Shown: in pieces, positions 35,199-46,459 of the stretch
How the letters are laid out: the number at the start of each line of letters is the position of its first letter
Numbering within the stretch: the first letter of the stretch is position 1
NCBI GenBank assembly: GCA_023678885.1
Contig: CM043009.1
Span: forward strand, 19,337,117 to 19,401,116
From: Pogostemon cablin
Lineage: Eukaryota > Streptophyta > Magnoliopsida > Lamiales > Lamiaceae
Direction: 5' to 3'
Length of the DNA stretch: 64,000 nucleotides
Translations under genes and position numbers: made by a program
Notes under the pieces: model-generated
The model's input: the letters and a program-made list of their open reading frames with translations, nothing else
Databases searched by the model: none
Told to the model about the DNA's origin: nothing

Positions 35199-37122
35199 TT
35201 TACGAAGAGCACTCTAATTTTCTACTTGCCAAGTACTCATATACAGAGAATTTCTGACCTGCAATCTTCCATCTATCTAATTTTTCCAGCTGATTGGGGT
35301 GATTCGAGCCAAGACTTGTACTGTGGCTGTTAGCCTTACAGAAAACTCAATCACTCATACTATAATAGACTTAGAATTGTCAATGCTATGTAAGAATTCA
35401 TATACAATGAAAAAAATATTAAGTGACAATACATTTAATATTTTAAAATCCATATGATTTAATTAGCTAATGCATTGAGTCTTGCATCAACCGCGATGTT
35501 CAAAGTCAGTTATTGCTGTAATATATTATGAAGTTTGCGTGAAATGTACAAGACATACCTGTTCACTATTCCACTCAAAGAGTCCAAAGAAGTGATTGCT
35601 TAACACAAGTAATATATAGTAAAAGTAGTATATCTGCATAAATCATGTAAAAATCAAATTAAACCTTAAAAAATAGATATGGCAAATTAATCCTTACTCC
35701 CAATAAACGTTAATCTATTTCAACTTACTTAAAAACACATATGAAATTTCTAATTTATAAAGGGCATTTGCATTCTGACATGAATACATAACACTTGCTT
35801 TGCAAAATAAATTGTATAATCAAATTAAAAAAGATAATGTCGATGGCTATTGGATGGGCAAATAATTGATTTTCTATATCAAGGCAGACGGATTAAGGAA
35901 AATGAAACAGCTTTAGTGATGCAGTAATTGCTGAAATGGAGGCAGACATACCTGGTTTGCACACCACAAATAATGGAGAGAAGATTAACTTGATAGTTAC
36001 ATGCCACACTGCACCAGCAATTTGAGTATACAACAACTTGAACAAGCCTAACTGCAAAAATGTAGAGGTTTTAAGCTATATATACACTCAATATTTTCCT
36101 CTTCACTCTAATTAATCTTTATAAATGTATTACTGAAGTCTGAAAGGTAGCGAAAAAGGATAACAACATGGAGAATAGTAATGATATAACTCTACATCAG
36201 TTATCTATAAAGAAAATGTGAATAAATAACTCAAGCACTGAAGCAAATCAAATGCAAGCATTTTATAATTTGGTTGATGATTCCTTATTGGGCTTAAACT
36301 TTAATATGCTAAATAGGCAATAACTTATACGGCTCTCAAGATAAACAAACTAAAATTAATCACATTGATGACTTAAAGATTATTTTTAACTATAATTCAG
36401 ATATATGTTAAATATTATATTGATTATAAATTGCAAAGCACTGCAGTAGCTCCTCATGTAAGGAGATGAACAAGTGTGTGTGGTGCTAAATTGAAAATCT
36501 AGGGAGAACATAAGTTTTTGGCTTTTCCAAGAAGTTCATAAACACGAGACTTTAACAACTTCAGCACTTCAGAAGTTTCTTATTTTTGAGAAATTAGTGT
36601 TAAGTATTTGTTTATTTCTGTCTCTCTTAGATTCAGTATGTCATGATTCTTTGAATGTATACTCACTTTAACGAAGAGATTCCAAGGTAAGTTTTTGGCA
36701 GTAGCTTAGCAGTACTCTTAGCTTCCTACATTTGAAGCTCCACTAAATGCAACACATATATATATTTCGTCATGGAATTTCACCCCACATTCCCAACCAC
36801 AAGAGCTACACTTGAGCTTAAAATGAAAGAATTAAAAGCATGGCAAGGGCAAATCATTCTGCAGTACAGCTCCTAATATTACACGCAGTATACTGATAAA
36901 TAGCCTGTTTGAGGCATTCTGCTAAACAAGCAACAGACTAAAAATCCTCAAAAATAAATGAGAAATGCACGTTTGAGCAAATAATTAAATAGGCCACTCA
37001 TCGACCAACTCATGTGCACAAATTAGTTAAATTGCAGACGTAAAGTACTTATGTCAATTCACTCATAAGTTTTCCCAATTCTATCACCTAAATAGGACAT
37101 TTATCCGAAGAAATTCACACAA

Positions 37123-37850
37123 TTAATAAAGAAGATAGAAAAGCATTTCAGCAAAGTCAATGAGGGGTTCTCTTCTGGTATAGAGTTCCAAGATGCATGC
37201 AATACAATTGGGCATGTTGTGACACAAAAACAGAGCATAAGAAAAATGAAAAAATGGGATATTACCTATGTCGTTGCAGCTGCAGCGATGAAGAGAGAAA
37301 GGAACCCATGGATGGGAAACAAAGAAAGGCAGCAAAACAGAAAGGGAAGCCGCAGTGGAAGCAAACAAGGGGAGAAACTTGTACAAAGACAAAAAGAAGG
37401 GCACAAAATTAGAGGTTTGGATTGAAATTGAGTGTTCACCTTATATATGGGGCAATTGAAGCGGGTAGAGAAGATCGCAATTGTAGAAAGAAACACTCCA
37501 GCGTAGCCCGAAATCAGCAAGCGACAGCCGGTCAGCTGGTGTGAACTGTGAAGCCAACTTCTGACTAATTGAGAAAGAAGATGAAAGCAGAATAAGCATT
37601 TCATAAATAAAATTTTCTATTTAGATAGTGAAAACAGGGAAACTCTATTCTGTCGCCTAACTTCGTCAGGTGCGGTGGAGTAACCAAGAGAGTATAAAAG
37701 ACAATCGAGAGTGCGATGTACCTGCGTCGATGTCGAGGTTGCGGCGAAGATGCGGTGGTGGCTCGTTAGTGTGAGAGAGCAGAGGAAGAAAGAGCGGTGC
37801 TGAGGAGGAGGAGAAGGTGAAATGGGGCTTTTCAGGGGAGAAAACAAGTG
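37123..37850 (-). other. CT-rich open frames near the 5' end of Helitron 2
   Basis: Minus-strand frames starting at 37404 (MPFFLSLYKFLPLFAS, hydrophobic), 37604 and 37847 (MFSPLKSPISPSPPPQHR). Pyrimidine-rich composition and lack of family similarity suggest captured 5' UTR or first-exon sequence. I cannot identify the source genes. Confidence 0.25.
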
Positions 37851-38204
37851 ATATCCGCCACGTATTGAGAGGATTACACGGAGAACATGACACGTATATA
37901 GAAAGATGACCGGGAACTGCCAGGAAACTGGCCACCATTCCCTTTAACGCGTTTTATAAGTATAGTAAGATATGAATAATATTTCAATAATCACACAATA
38001 CTTCTAAATTTTAATTTTTAGATCCGCCATTAGTACAAAGAATGGGTCTCTTGTATCCATTCGAATCCCCAATTATATATTCATGTTACAAATCGTTAGA
38101 TAAATTATATAGGATAGAGATTAAATGTATATTTAAAAGGAAAATATAAATCAAAGGGACAACAATTTTTAAAGTAGTCCAACTATTTGAGGTTGAAACA
38201 TACT

Positions 38205-38448
38205 CCCTCTATTCCAATAGACCTTTCATAGTTAATCACAATATTTAAAAAAAGTAAATTTTTTTTATCAGTTTTATTAATTTTTTTAAGGTAATATGAT
38301 CTTTTTACTAATAAATTAATAGATCATATATAGTGAGTTACATGTGTTAGATGAGGGTGAAAGACTTTTCAAAATAAATAAATGGATTATGAGGTTATTT
38401 AAATTAATGTTCACTATATTTGTGAAACTCGAAGATTTGAAATGGAAT
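38205..38448. mobile_element. Degenerate Stowaway-like MITE
   Basis: Left end CTCCCTCTATTCCAATAGACC. The right end is decayed (GAAATGGAATGAAATAG). Located just outside the 5' end of Helitron 2. Confidence 0.4.
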
Positions 38449-38490
38449 GAAATAGCTCGCGAAGAAATCTGAACAAAAAGAAAAGAGCTA

Positions 38491-38680
38491 CTCCCTCCGT
38501 CCTGCAATTCTTGTTACGTTTTCTATTTTGGGCGACCCACAATTCTTGTTACGTTTCTATATTTGGCAACAATGGGACCCACCCAACATAACTTATGCCC
38601 CCATATAATCTATTAAATTACATGAATACCACACCTTTACGTCCACTAATTGTCCTAGCATTAATTAAAGGGAATCAAAT
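38491..38680. mobile_element. Stowaway-like MITE, left part
   Basis: Starts TA/CTCCCTCCGTCCTGCAATTC with TTGTTACGTT repeated twice and CAATGGGACCCACC. The right end is missing here. A right-end fragment of a similar element, with matching AAACGTAACAATAAAGGCGG, ends at 39894. Confidence 0.5.
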
Positions 38681-39204
38681 CTATCAACCCATTAGCAGAA
38701 AAGGTAACTCCGGCTCGGATTCTCTGTGCCATTTGGTACATCATCTCCTGTGTCATATCGTTAGATTTATGACATGTAGGAGAGAGAAACTATACCTTAA
38801 ACCTTAAACCCTAGGGGTAATGGTTGGATTTATTTCCATCTCTTACGTGTCAATCACTTAACGTGAGGCACAGAAGATGATGCACGAAAATGGGGCAGAA
38901 GATCCGGTGTACGGTAACTCATCATCTTTCTTTGTTTGATACTTCTACAGATGAACCCTAATTTCTTTATTGTCGTTCTCTCTCTATCTAAACTTCAATC
39001 TTCGCCCGTTATCTCTCTCATTTGGGTTATTGAAGATCCCCCAAATTCTTCTCTCTCTCTCTCAAACTGATTACCTCCATTTGTATCATTCGCCCTACTG
39101 AATAGCTTGCAAACCCTCTCCATGAGTTTGAAGAGATTGGGGGATTCCGATTCCATGTCGAAATCGAAAAAACATATAGTACTTTAACAGATCTAAAGGG
39201 ATAT

Positions 39205-39510
39205 ATGTCAACCCCCACAGATCTAGAAGAAACCGTGGTGCCGGAGTCCGTAGATCCCTACAAAGGGATGGTAGTACCCGATACTGAGTAGGCTATGCTG
39301 CAATCCTCGACTTCGACGGTGCCTGATTCTGGATCTATGGTGGGACAGCAGTTTGAAACTAGTTTCTGGTCCGAATCGGAGATACGGGCATCTCGCGAAG
39401 CATTCCTTCGATTATTTGCAATTTGTTGCCCTTTTACTATGACCTTGCCGGAATTTCAAAGGGAATATCAAGAGGGTACTATTGTTTTATTATTATGTAT
39501 GAAGCTGTGA
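39205..39510 (+). pseudogene. Unassigned gene-like fragment with in-frame stop
   Basis: After a CT-rich leader with long (CT)n runs (38970-39062) typical of plant 5' UTRs, ATG 39205 opens MSTPTDLEETVVPESVDPYK onwards for 28 codons, then TAG at 39289. The same frame reopens as AMLQSSTSTVPDSGSMVGQQ, continues through SFWSESEIRASREAFLRLF and closes at TGA 39508-39510. Base composition is clearly coding-like against the AT-rich surroundings. I do not recognise the family. Confidence 0.35.
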
Positions 39511-39799
39511 GTTTGTGTTAAATCTCACAACTATATTTGTTCACATTTGTTAGAATTTGTTCATATATGAAGTTGTGAGTTATTAGAATTTATTCACATT
39601 TGTATTTTGAGTATTTTGTCGACTGTAATATTGTGAGTGTAGTGTACTTTATATTTATTCTAAATTATTTTGTCATTAATTTCTTAAATTTTATTTACTG
39701 TTAATTACTTTCTTAATTAAGAGTTAATTAAATAATTCATGGATGAAGTGTTTCCTCACAGATTGTAAAATCATATTTCATACAGGGATAAAATAGGAA

Positions 39800-39894
39800 A
39801 GGTACATAAATAATTATCCACTACATATAAAATATAATATTTCTTAATTTCCGCGCAAATAGTAAACGTAACAATAAAGGCGGGACAGAGGGAG
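39800..39894. mobile_element. Stowaway-like MITE, right part
   Basis: Contains CCACTACATATAAAAT, TTCTTAATTTCCGCGCAAAT and ends GGCGGGACAGAGGGAG/TA. The matching left part may be at 38491. Confidence 0.5.
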
Positions 39895-40109
39895 TACATA
39901 TTATATGGGTAAACTATGCTTATTAGTAATTAAAATAAGTTTATTGTGAAACATATTATAACATTCTAAAATATTACTTTAATGCATTATTTATCATTCT
40001 TTAAAAAAATATAATTTAATTATCAATAAACATATTTTACCTATAAAACAGTTATACTTTAACGTGTCTCACAATTTTCGTGTCACATAAGCACCACATA
40101 AGAGACTCT

Positions 40110-40375
40110 GCCAGAAGAGAATGTATTGAGTTAGTATTATGCTTGTTAAACGAGTAGAGCGAGCTAGTGAAGTACATACTCGAGCTCGGCTAGAGTAGCT
40201 ATCGAGATGAGCTCAAGCTCAACTCGATTTGATAACGAGCCTACGAGGAAGAAAGAACTCGACTTGAAAATTATTAAGTCGAGCTCAAGCTCGGTTCGAC
40301 TCATTAAGCAAAATGAGTCGAGCTTTCGAGCTTTAACGGGCTTATCGAACCTAATCGAGCCAGATTTTAACTAAT
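40110..40375. repeat. CGAGCT-rich repeat (hAT-like subterminal sequence)
   Basis: Many GAGCTCGAGC and GAGTCGAGC motifs in both orientations, similar to the repeats at 41684-41800 and 62430-62720. Such arrays are typical of some plant hAT ends. No target duplication found. Confidence 0.35.
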
Positions 40376-40376
40376 A

Positions 40377-40589
40377 CTCACTCCGTCTCGCATTAAAATT
40401 TACGTTTTTTATTTTGGTCTGTATTATGTTAAGGTTTATATTTTTTTATCATGTAGATCCATAAAAAATAATTAATTATTTTACATGGGCCCATACACAA
40501 CACTAATACAACTACACACTACATATTAAGTATATCTCTTAATCTACGTGTAAAAAGCAAATGTCAACCTTAATGCGGAATGAATGGAG
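40377..40589. mobile_element. Stowaway-like MITE
   Basis: Left CTCACTCCGTCTCGCATTAA, right TTAATGCGGAATGAATGGAG with TA flank. The interior has GGCCCATACACAACACTAAT. Confidence 0.6.
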
Positions 40590-40827
40590 TATGTAATGGG
40601 TCTAGATCTATGTCATTTTGGTGTGACATCTCTTGTGCAACTTTATTGGATGAGTGACACATATGAGAGAAAAGAAAACTATACCAAGTCAACCAGTAAA
40701 CTCTAGGGGCAAGGGATTTGAGTTCTCTACCCCACCACATGTTATTCTATAAGGAAATGTTATAGGAGATTCCACATCAAAGTGTCACAGAATATCCCGT
40801 GCCGTATATAATTAATATTAATATATA

Positions 40828-41018
40828 CTCCCTCTATCCCCTTCAAATTATCTATTTTTTTCATTTTGGGCGTCTCACCTAAAGAGTCCCCTTTCTTTTT
40901 TACATACATGAGACTCACACACCCACTAATACAACTACTCAGTACACATTAAATAATAATACTCATTAATCCACGTGCAAAAAGCAAAAATACCCTTTTT
41001 GCATGGGGACGGAGGGAG
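40828..41018. mobile_element. Stowaway-like MITE
   Basis: Left CTCCCTCTATCCCCTTC, right GGGGACGGAGGGAG with TA flank. Family interior motif CCCACTAATACAACTA. Confidence 0.65.
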
Positions 41019-41051
41019 TATGTATAATTATTACTATATTAATATATATTA

Positions 41052-41346
41052 CTCCCTCCATCCCAGATATTTTTACCAGTTTGTACGGGCAAAAAAATTA
41101 ATAAGGTTGACTTTTTAATATATAATGTAAGAAAAAATAAGGATAAATTGGTAGTTTTGAGAGAAAAAAATAAATAAAGTTGTTGTGAATGATGAATAAA
41201 GTGTAAAAAATTCATAAAATTGTTGAAATTTATGAATAAAATGTAAAAAATATGTAAGATGTAGAGTGTATTTTTGTCATTTATGCAATGAGTAAAAATA
41301 CGTGGGACGACTTAAAATAGAAAGTAGGTAAAAATAAGTTGGACGA
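41052..41346. mobile_element. Stowaway-like MITE, diverged right end
   Basis: Left CTCCCTCCATCCCAGATATT. The right half contains CGTGGGACGACTTAAAATAG and ends near AAGTTGGACGATTG. Confidence 0.45.
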
Positions 41347-41366
41347 TTGTATATTAATATTTATTA

Positions 41367-41661
41367 CTCCCTCTATCCTAACTTCAACTTCACACTTTCC
41401 TTTTTGGTCCGTCCCAAATTCAATTACACACTTTCTGTTTTGGTCCGTCTTAAATTCAACTTCACACTCTCATATAAGGAAAAAGCAACTTACTAACATC
41501 CTTCTACCATATTTTAATTTCAAAATTGTCATCACTTTTTTAACACACATAACATACTTTATTATTTATTTATTACCAAAATATAAAATAATACCCCAAA
41601 AGAAGTAAAAAAAAGTGATATATCTACAGTAAATATGAAGATTAATTTGGGACGGAGGGAG
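41367..41661. mobile_element. Stowaway-like MITE
   Basis: Left CTCCCTCTATCCTAACTTC, right TTTGGGACGGAGGGAG/TA, followed by a (TTA)n microsatellite at 41662-41683. It carries GTCCGTCCCAAATTCAA-type internal repeats of its own end. Confidence 0.65.
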
Positions 41662-41683
41662 TATTATTATTATTATTATTATT

Positions 41684-41990
41684 ATCAAATCGAGCTCAAC
41701 TCGATAACATAACGACCATTAGACAAGCTCGAATAATCATGAGTCGAGCCGAGCTCGAACTTTATCAAACCGAGTTGAATCAAGTTATCGAACAACTCAT
41801 TTATTTTAAAACTTCTAGAAATTAGTCTAGAATTACGTATTTGATCTCGTGAGTATAGTTTGAGAGTGGGACGTGACATGTATGGCCATGGATAGCGCCA
41901 AAACACAAAGAAAGCGAATGGTGGGATAAGTGTGGCTTCTGTACCCCGTCTACATAACGGCAGACAACATATGTTCATCTGTACATACTT
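41684..41990. other. CGAGCT-rich repeat and flanking sequence
   Basis: Subterminal-type GAGCTC/GAGTCGAGCCGAGC motifs at 41690-41800, then a less AT-rich stretch to 41990 without a recognisable frame. Confidence 0.3.
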
Positions 41991-42412
41991 TAGTACTTTT
42001 CCAACTATACCCCCGATTATTCATTATTGTCCTTTAATCAAACGAAATTAAAATAGTAATCCACTTACTAATAATTTTTCACGTGACTTGAGAAATTTTA
42101 CTTCATTTATATTTTCTAGATCGTTTGACATTTTCATATAGAACAATTTGAATTGGATTCTTTTATAATTTTCAAAATAAATAATCTCTCGATAAAATAT
42201 AATTTAAAGATAAAATTTCTTATGAGACGATAATTATATGAGATGGGTCGTGAGAAGAGTAGACCCGTTATTAAAGTATGCTTGCTATATAGGTAAAGTG
42301 TGTTACTTTGTAGTTAAGTATGTCTTTTTAAATTAAATATGATGAATAATGAATTAAAGTATATTTTTAAAGTGTTATAGTATGATACACTACAAATATA
42401 CTTTAATTACTA
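41991..42412. other. AT-rich intergenic segment
   Basis: No gene or repeat boundary seen; it ends at the next MITE. Confidence 0.4.
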
Positions 42413-44620
42413 CTCCCTCCGTCCGCTCCAAAGGTGGACAATTGCTTTTTGCACGTGGATTAAGGAATATTATTATTTAATGTGTAGTTGGTAGTTGTAT
42501 TAGTGGAGTGTGATAGGCTTTTTCTGCGCACTATAATTTAATCCTCAAGTGTAAGGATATCAATTGTAGCAGTAAGCACCCAAGTTAAATTATCGAACCC
42601 AAAAGGACAGCTAATTATTTATTTCCTAAAATTACTAAATTAATCAGAATCAAGTAACCAATTTCCAATGTTTGTAGAGAATTAATCTAAATAACAAAAT
42701 ATTAAATAACTGAATTAATTAAAAGCAAGGAAAAATAAAAGCAAGTTTCTAATCAAGAGATAACGAACAGTTCTAAGGTATCAGGTAGAGACCAATTAAT
42801 TTGGGTTATTAAACTTACGATTGTTCATTCATGCAGTTTCACTGAAAATACACCACATATCCCTGTTATCCCACCGAATATGATTCGATTCAAAGCTAAC
42901 AGTCTAATCTGATTTAAATCCTAAGGTGCGCAAATATTACCAAGCCTTATTCCTAGATACTAATCAAAGCAAGCAACAATACCTCCGGATGGTAAGCCTG
43001 ACTAACAAGATATTTTCTGGAGTTACTACAAGGTTCTATTCACTTCCTACTTGACTGTCTAATTGCATTGTTCCACTAAACTAATCAAGTATTTGATTAA
43101 CCAGTTCATGAAATTAAAGTGCTTATAGCGGAGCTACTCTAATCCCTAACAGATAGACAATACCAATCATGAACGCACACAAGCTAACACAATAATCCAA
43201 GCATTATAGCGGATGTCATGAATATATTATGAAGACGTTACGAAGCAGAAAAGCATGTCTTAATAAAATAAGTAAAATCAAAAGATCAACTGCATAAAAT
43301 CCCAATCTTTGGTCTAAATCCCCAAATCAATTAAATCAATCCATCAAACCTTAGAACTGTATATAAAATTAGCCCATGAGGTCACAAGCAACACTCATGG
43401 CTAAGCAATTCATACCAAAAATCAAAGTAAAAGGAAGGAAAAGATAGGAATTATGAAACCCTAGTGTAGACGTAGTCTTTCGTTCCTTCTCCGTCTCTCC
43501 AATTGCTCGATTCTCCCTCAATTAGCACTTGGAACCCTCTTGAAAGTGGATGGATGGTGAAATCAGGTTGTCAATCTGATATGGAAGGATTGGAGGTGTG
43601 AATTGATGATGGGTTATGGATGGGTTCTCTCCAATTTGTGTCTTGATCTCCCTAATTGTTTCTTGGACTGATGCAGGGCTTTTTCGCGATCAAAACTGCT
43701 TCAGAATCGCGACTTGAGGGTATATATACGCTGCTGCATCGAACAGGTCTCGTCTGGGCCCGATTTTGGGCCGCTCGGCACCTTGCTCGGGCCGAGCTTA
43801 TGGCCGAGCGGCCCCCAAACCAGCCGAGCAGCATATGGTTGGAATGGGGCCGTCATGTAAGTTCTGAAGCAACCCAACTCGGCAGGAAATTCGCACAAAG
43901 TTGGCCCCGCTCGAGCCGAGCGGCCTCCCGAGCTGCGGAGACTGCACTGCGCAACTTCACCGTTTTGAGCATAACTTCTTCATACGGACTCCAATTTGAA
44001 TGATTTTTGCACTCACGCGTTTCTCTTTTCCTTTGCTTTCTATCCATATAAATAACTCTCAGAAACTCCAACATTTGAATATGTAAAAAGTCATGCAAAG
44101 TGGCTGCTCGGTACAACATGTGCGACGTTAGCACTTTGATCATAACTTTCTCGTTTGAAATCCAATTGGGGTGTTCTTTATGTCAAAACGACCCTCTCTT
44201 CTGTGTCTTTCCAACCATATATCATATGATCATTTTGGACTTCTATAAGAATACAGAAATTTGTGCAACATGGACTGTATTTTTCAGCATTCCTTCTCAC
44301 TTTCACTCCTCATTCCAACTTTGAACTTTTGATCATGTTTTACCCTTCAAAACTCAACAAAACACCTTAGTAGCATCTTAATTATGCAAGATATGAAAAC
44401 CATGCCATTCTATACAAAATCATGGCCACATTCTATCAAAAACGGTGTAATGTGAGACCTAAAATACGTGAAATTCCACTCTCAACAGGGTGTATAGGTC
44501 CCATAAATTTATTGTATTAGTGATGTGTGTGGGTCCCATATATTTAAAAAAGAAAATGTGGACCTTTGGTGCGGATGCCCAAAATGGCAAAATGTCCACC
44601 TTTCGAGCGGACGGAGGAAG
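42413..44620. mobile_element. Stowaway-like MITE split by a solo LTR
   Basis: Left end CTCCCTCCGTCCGCTCCAAA with AGGTGGACA at 42413-42442; right end TGTCCACCTTTCGAGCGGACGG continuing to AGGAAG at 44620. The ends are complementary over about 29 bases with few mismatches. The interior is interrupted between 42510 and 44488 by a retroelement LTR. Without it the MITE would be about 225 bp, normal for the family. Confidence 0.75.
42511..44487. mobile_element. Solo LTR of a retrotransposon (about 1.98 kb)
   Basis: Begins TGATAGGCTTTTTCTGCGCA and ends CACTCTCAACA (TG...CA). Flanked by 5-bp repeats GAGTG (42506-42510) and GGGTG (44488-44492), one mismatch, exactly where the host MITE is interrupted. 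No coding domain, primer-binding site or second LTR is present, so it is best read as a solo LTR. The right half (43730-44110) is unusually GC-rich with GCTCGGCCGAGC-type motifs. Superfamily not determined; length suggests Ty3/gypsy. Confidence 0.65.
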
Positions 44621-44629
44621 TAATAAATA

Positions 44630-44919
44630 CTCCCTCCGTCCCCCGATGTATTTCACGTATTTGTGTGCGCGGAGTTTAAGAAAAATTTGTTTTTTTAAGT
44701 ATAAAGTAAGAAAGAGAAAAAATATTTTAGTTAATTTAATGAAAAAGGTGTGTAAAGTTATTGGAATGTGTGAAAAATTGAGTATTTTGTTGGGATATGT
44801 GTAAAAAGTAGGTATTATTATAGTGTATTCATTACCATTTTTAGTAAAAGTGAAGTGTGAAATACTTTGTGGGACGGATGGAAAAGGAAAGTGTGAAATA
44901 CTTTGGGGGACGGAGGGAG
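44630..44919. mobile_element. Stowaway-like MITE
   Basis: Left CTCCCTCCGTCCCCCGATG, right GGGGGACGGAGGGAG/TA. An internal second copy of the right end (GTGAAATACTTTGTGGGACG at about 44857) suggests slippage or a nested end. Confidence 0.7.
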
Positions 44920-45237
44920 TATACTTTACCTATATATACTTTAATAATGGATCGATATGTTTCATATAAAATTTGTCTCACGAGATAGTCCCTCCTGTTT
45001 CAAATCTTCAATTAACTCAATAATAATTTATTTTATTATTTAGTTATTACTACTTAAAATATCAATTTATCCTCAAAATTTTTTTAAAAATAGCACTTTA
45101 TAAATTTCGTATTTATAATAAAGGTAAAAATGGAATAAATTCATTGAAAAGTAAGTTATTATTTGTTAACGAAGATGGGAATTTTGAACTAATATAAGAA
45201 AAAATAAAATGGGGGCTTTGCACCACCATATCTAATA
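44920..45237. other. AT-rich spacer between MITEs
   Basis: No gene seen. Confidence 0.5.
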
Positions 45238-45500
45238 CTCCCTCCGTCCCAAAATCGATTGTACACTTTCCACATTTATCCGTCCCAAAATAGATTGCAC
45301 CTTTCCAAAAAAGGAAATATCACATTAATCTCCACCCCTAAAAGTTCATCTTAATTACAACTTTATCACACCCACCTAACACACATAACATACTTTATAA
45401 TTTATTTATTATCTAAAAATACCACAATACCCCTAAAAAGTCAACATTTCTTAAACTCCGTATCTACAGTAAAGGTGCAATCGATTTTGGGACGGAGGGA
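45238..45500. mobile_element. Stowaway-like MITE with 24-bp perfect ends
   Basis: Left CTCCCTCCGTCCCAAAATCG with ATTG is matched perfectly by the right end (CAATCGATTTTGGGACGGAG with GGAG), flanked by TA. It is the best-preserved member in the window, so probably young. Confidence 0.8.
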
Positions 45501-45543
45501 GTATATAACTCCAATTGGTTAAATACATTCTATTAAAATTATA

Positions 45544-45795
45544 CTTCCTTCGTCCCGTTGTTATGGTTACGTTTGCTTTTTGCACGTGGACTAATGAGTA
45601 TTGTATTTTAATGTGTATTGAGGTGAGAAAAATAATATTTTATTGTAAAATGGGTATGTGTATTAGTGTGATGTGTGGGTCCATGGAAAGAGAAATAATT
45701 AATTTGTGTGGGTCACATATGCTAAAAAAGAAAATGTAACCATTAGGATGTGACGCCCCAAAAAAAATGTAACCATTAGGATGGAACGAAAAGAG
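45544..45795. mobile_element. Stowaway-like MITE
   Basis: Left CTTCCTTCGTCCCGTTGTTA. Right end AACCATTAGGATGGAACG then AAAAGAG; the AACCATTAGGATG motif is duplicated in tandem 34 bp apart. Confidence 0.55.
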
Positions 45796-45825
45796 TAATA
45801 AACAATCATCAATCACTAAACATAC

Positions 45826-45893
45826 TCATGATGCAATTCATCAATTTTTCACTTAACATACTCATGATGCAATTCATCAATTTTTTACTTAGA
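45826..45893. repeat. 38-bp tandem repeat
   Basis: CATACTCATGATGCAATTCA with TCAATTTTT.ACTTA occurs twice in succession. Confidence 0.8.
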
Positions 45894-46276
45894 ATGGTGT
45901 AAACTATTGTAACCATACACTAAAAGAATACCGTTAATTAATGGGTTAATTACATAAAAAGTCCTAACCTTTTCACCGATTGCGAATTAGTCCAAACTTT
46001 TCAAGATTTACAAATAAGTACTTAACCTTAAGTTCATTTTTCAAATCAAGCCACCGGGCAGCTGAAGCCTGCCCGGTAGCTGACGTGTCATTGTATTGTG
46101 TGTTTTAAATGCCACCTCACGCCAACTGTAAAAGAAAAATGGCTGACGTGTCATTAGTCCAAATAAAGAAATCCACGCATTCATCACCTCGAGCTTTCTG
46201 GTTTCTACGTCTTCCAATTCAATTCCAGCATTACAGCTCAGATCGTCGAAGATTTTGTATTTTTATTCGATTAACA

Positions 46277-46336
46277 ATGGCGGGGAAGGGGCGATCGCAC
46301 TACGGGAGAGGAGGGCCGCGTAAAATGTCATCGTGA
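46277..46336 (+). pseudogene. Short captured 5' coding piece, unassigned
   Basis: ATG 46277 opens MAGKGRSHYGRGGPRKMSS then TGA. It is preceded by GC-richer, UTR-like sequence (46180-46275). Gly/Arg-rich start of an unknown protein. It lies inside the Pack-MULE in the opposite orientation to the WRKY fragment. Confidence 0.3.
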
Positions 46337-46459
46337 ACTTGGTCCTGTATGGATATGGGCCTACCTCGGCGTTCTCCCTGAATTCAGAAAATAAATAAAT
46401 GAAGTAGCAATTTTGGACGAGAAATAATACTGGATCAAGAAAGGGAAGCTGATACGTAC

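Larger units (their letters stand above)
34094..37970 (-). mobile_element. Non-autonomous Helitron 2 (minus strand), with NEMF fragment
   Basis: On the minus strand the 5' end is TCTTACTATACTTATAAAAC at 37970 leftward, preceded by A (target A/T). The 3' end has hairpin AGCACCTCAACATTGAGGTGC, a 9-base spacer, and CTAG at 34097-34094, abutting the 5' end of Helitron 1. No helicase. The interior contains NEMF/Rqc2 exons, an unassigned exon-like piece near 35951-36052 with canonical TTTTGCAG and AACCAG/GTATGT splice sites (open frame LGLFKLLYTQIAGAVWHVTI), a 46-bp tandem repeat at about 35106-35198, and two CT-rich open frames near 37123-37850 that may be captured 5' exons. Confidence 0.7.
38711..40805. 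repeat. Diverged repeat pair flanking a gene-like fragment
   Basis: CGGCTCGGATTCTCTGTG (38711) has a diverged inverted partner CGGCACGGGATATTCTGTG read on the minus strand from 40804. A block with GAGAAACTATACC and CTAGGGG.AA.GG occurs in direct orientation at about 38775-38822 and 40670-40713. This may be the edge of an old transposon, but the structure is not resolved. Confidence 0.25.

Noticed and set aside
43652..44143. Several 60-115-codon frames on both strands
   Set aside because: All lie in the GC-rich part of the solo LTR and lack domain similarity; high GC alone removes stop codons.
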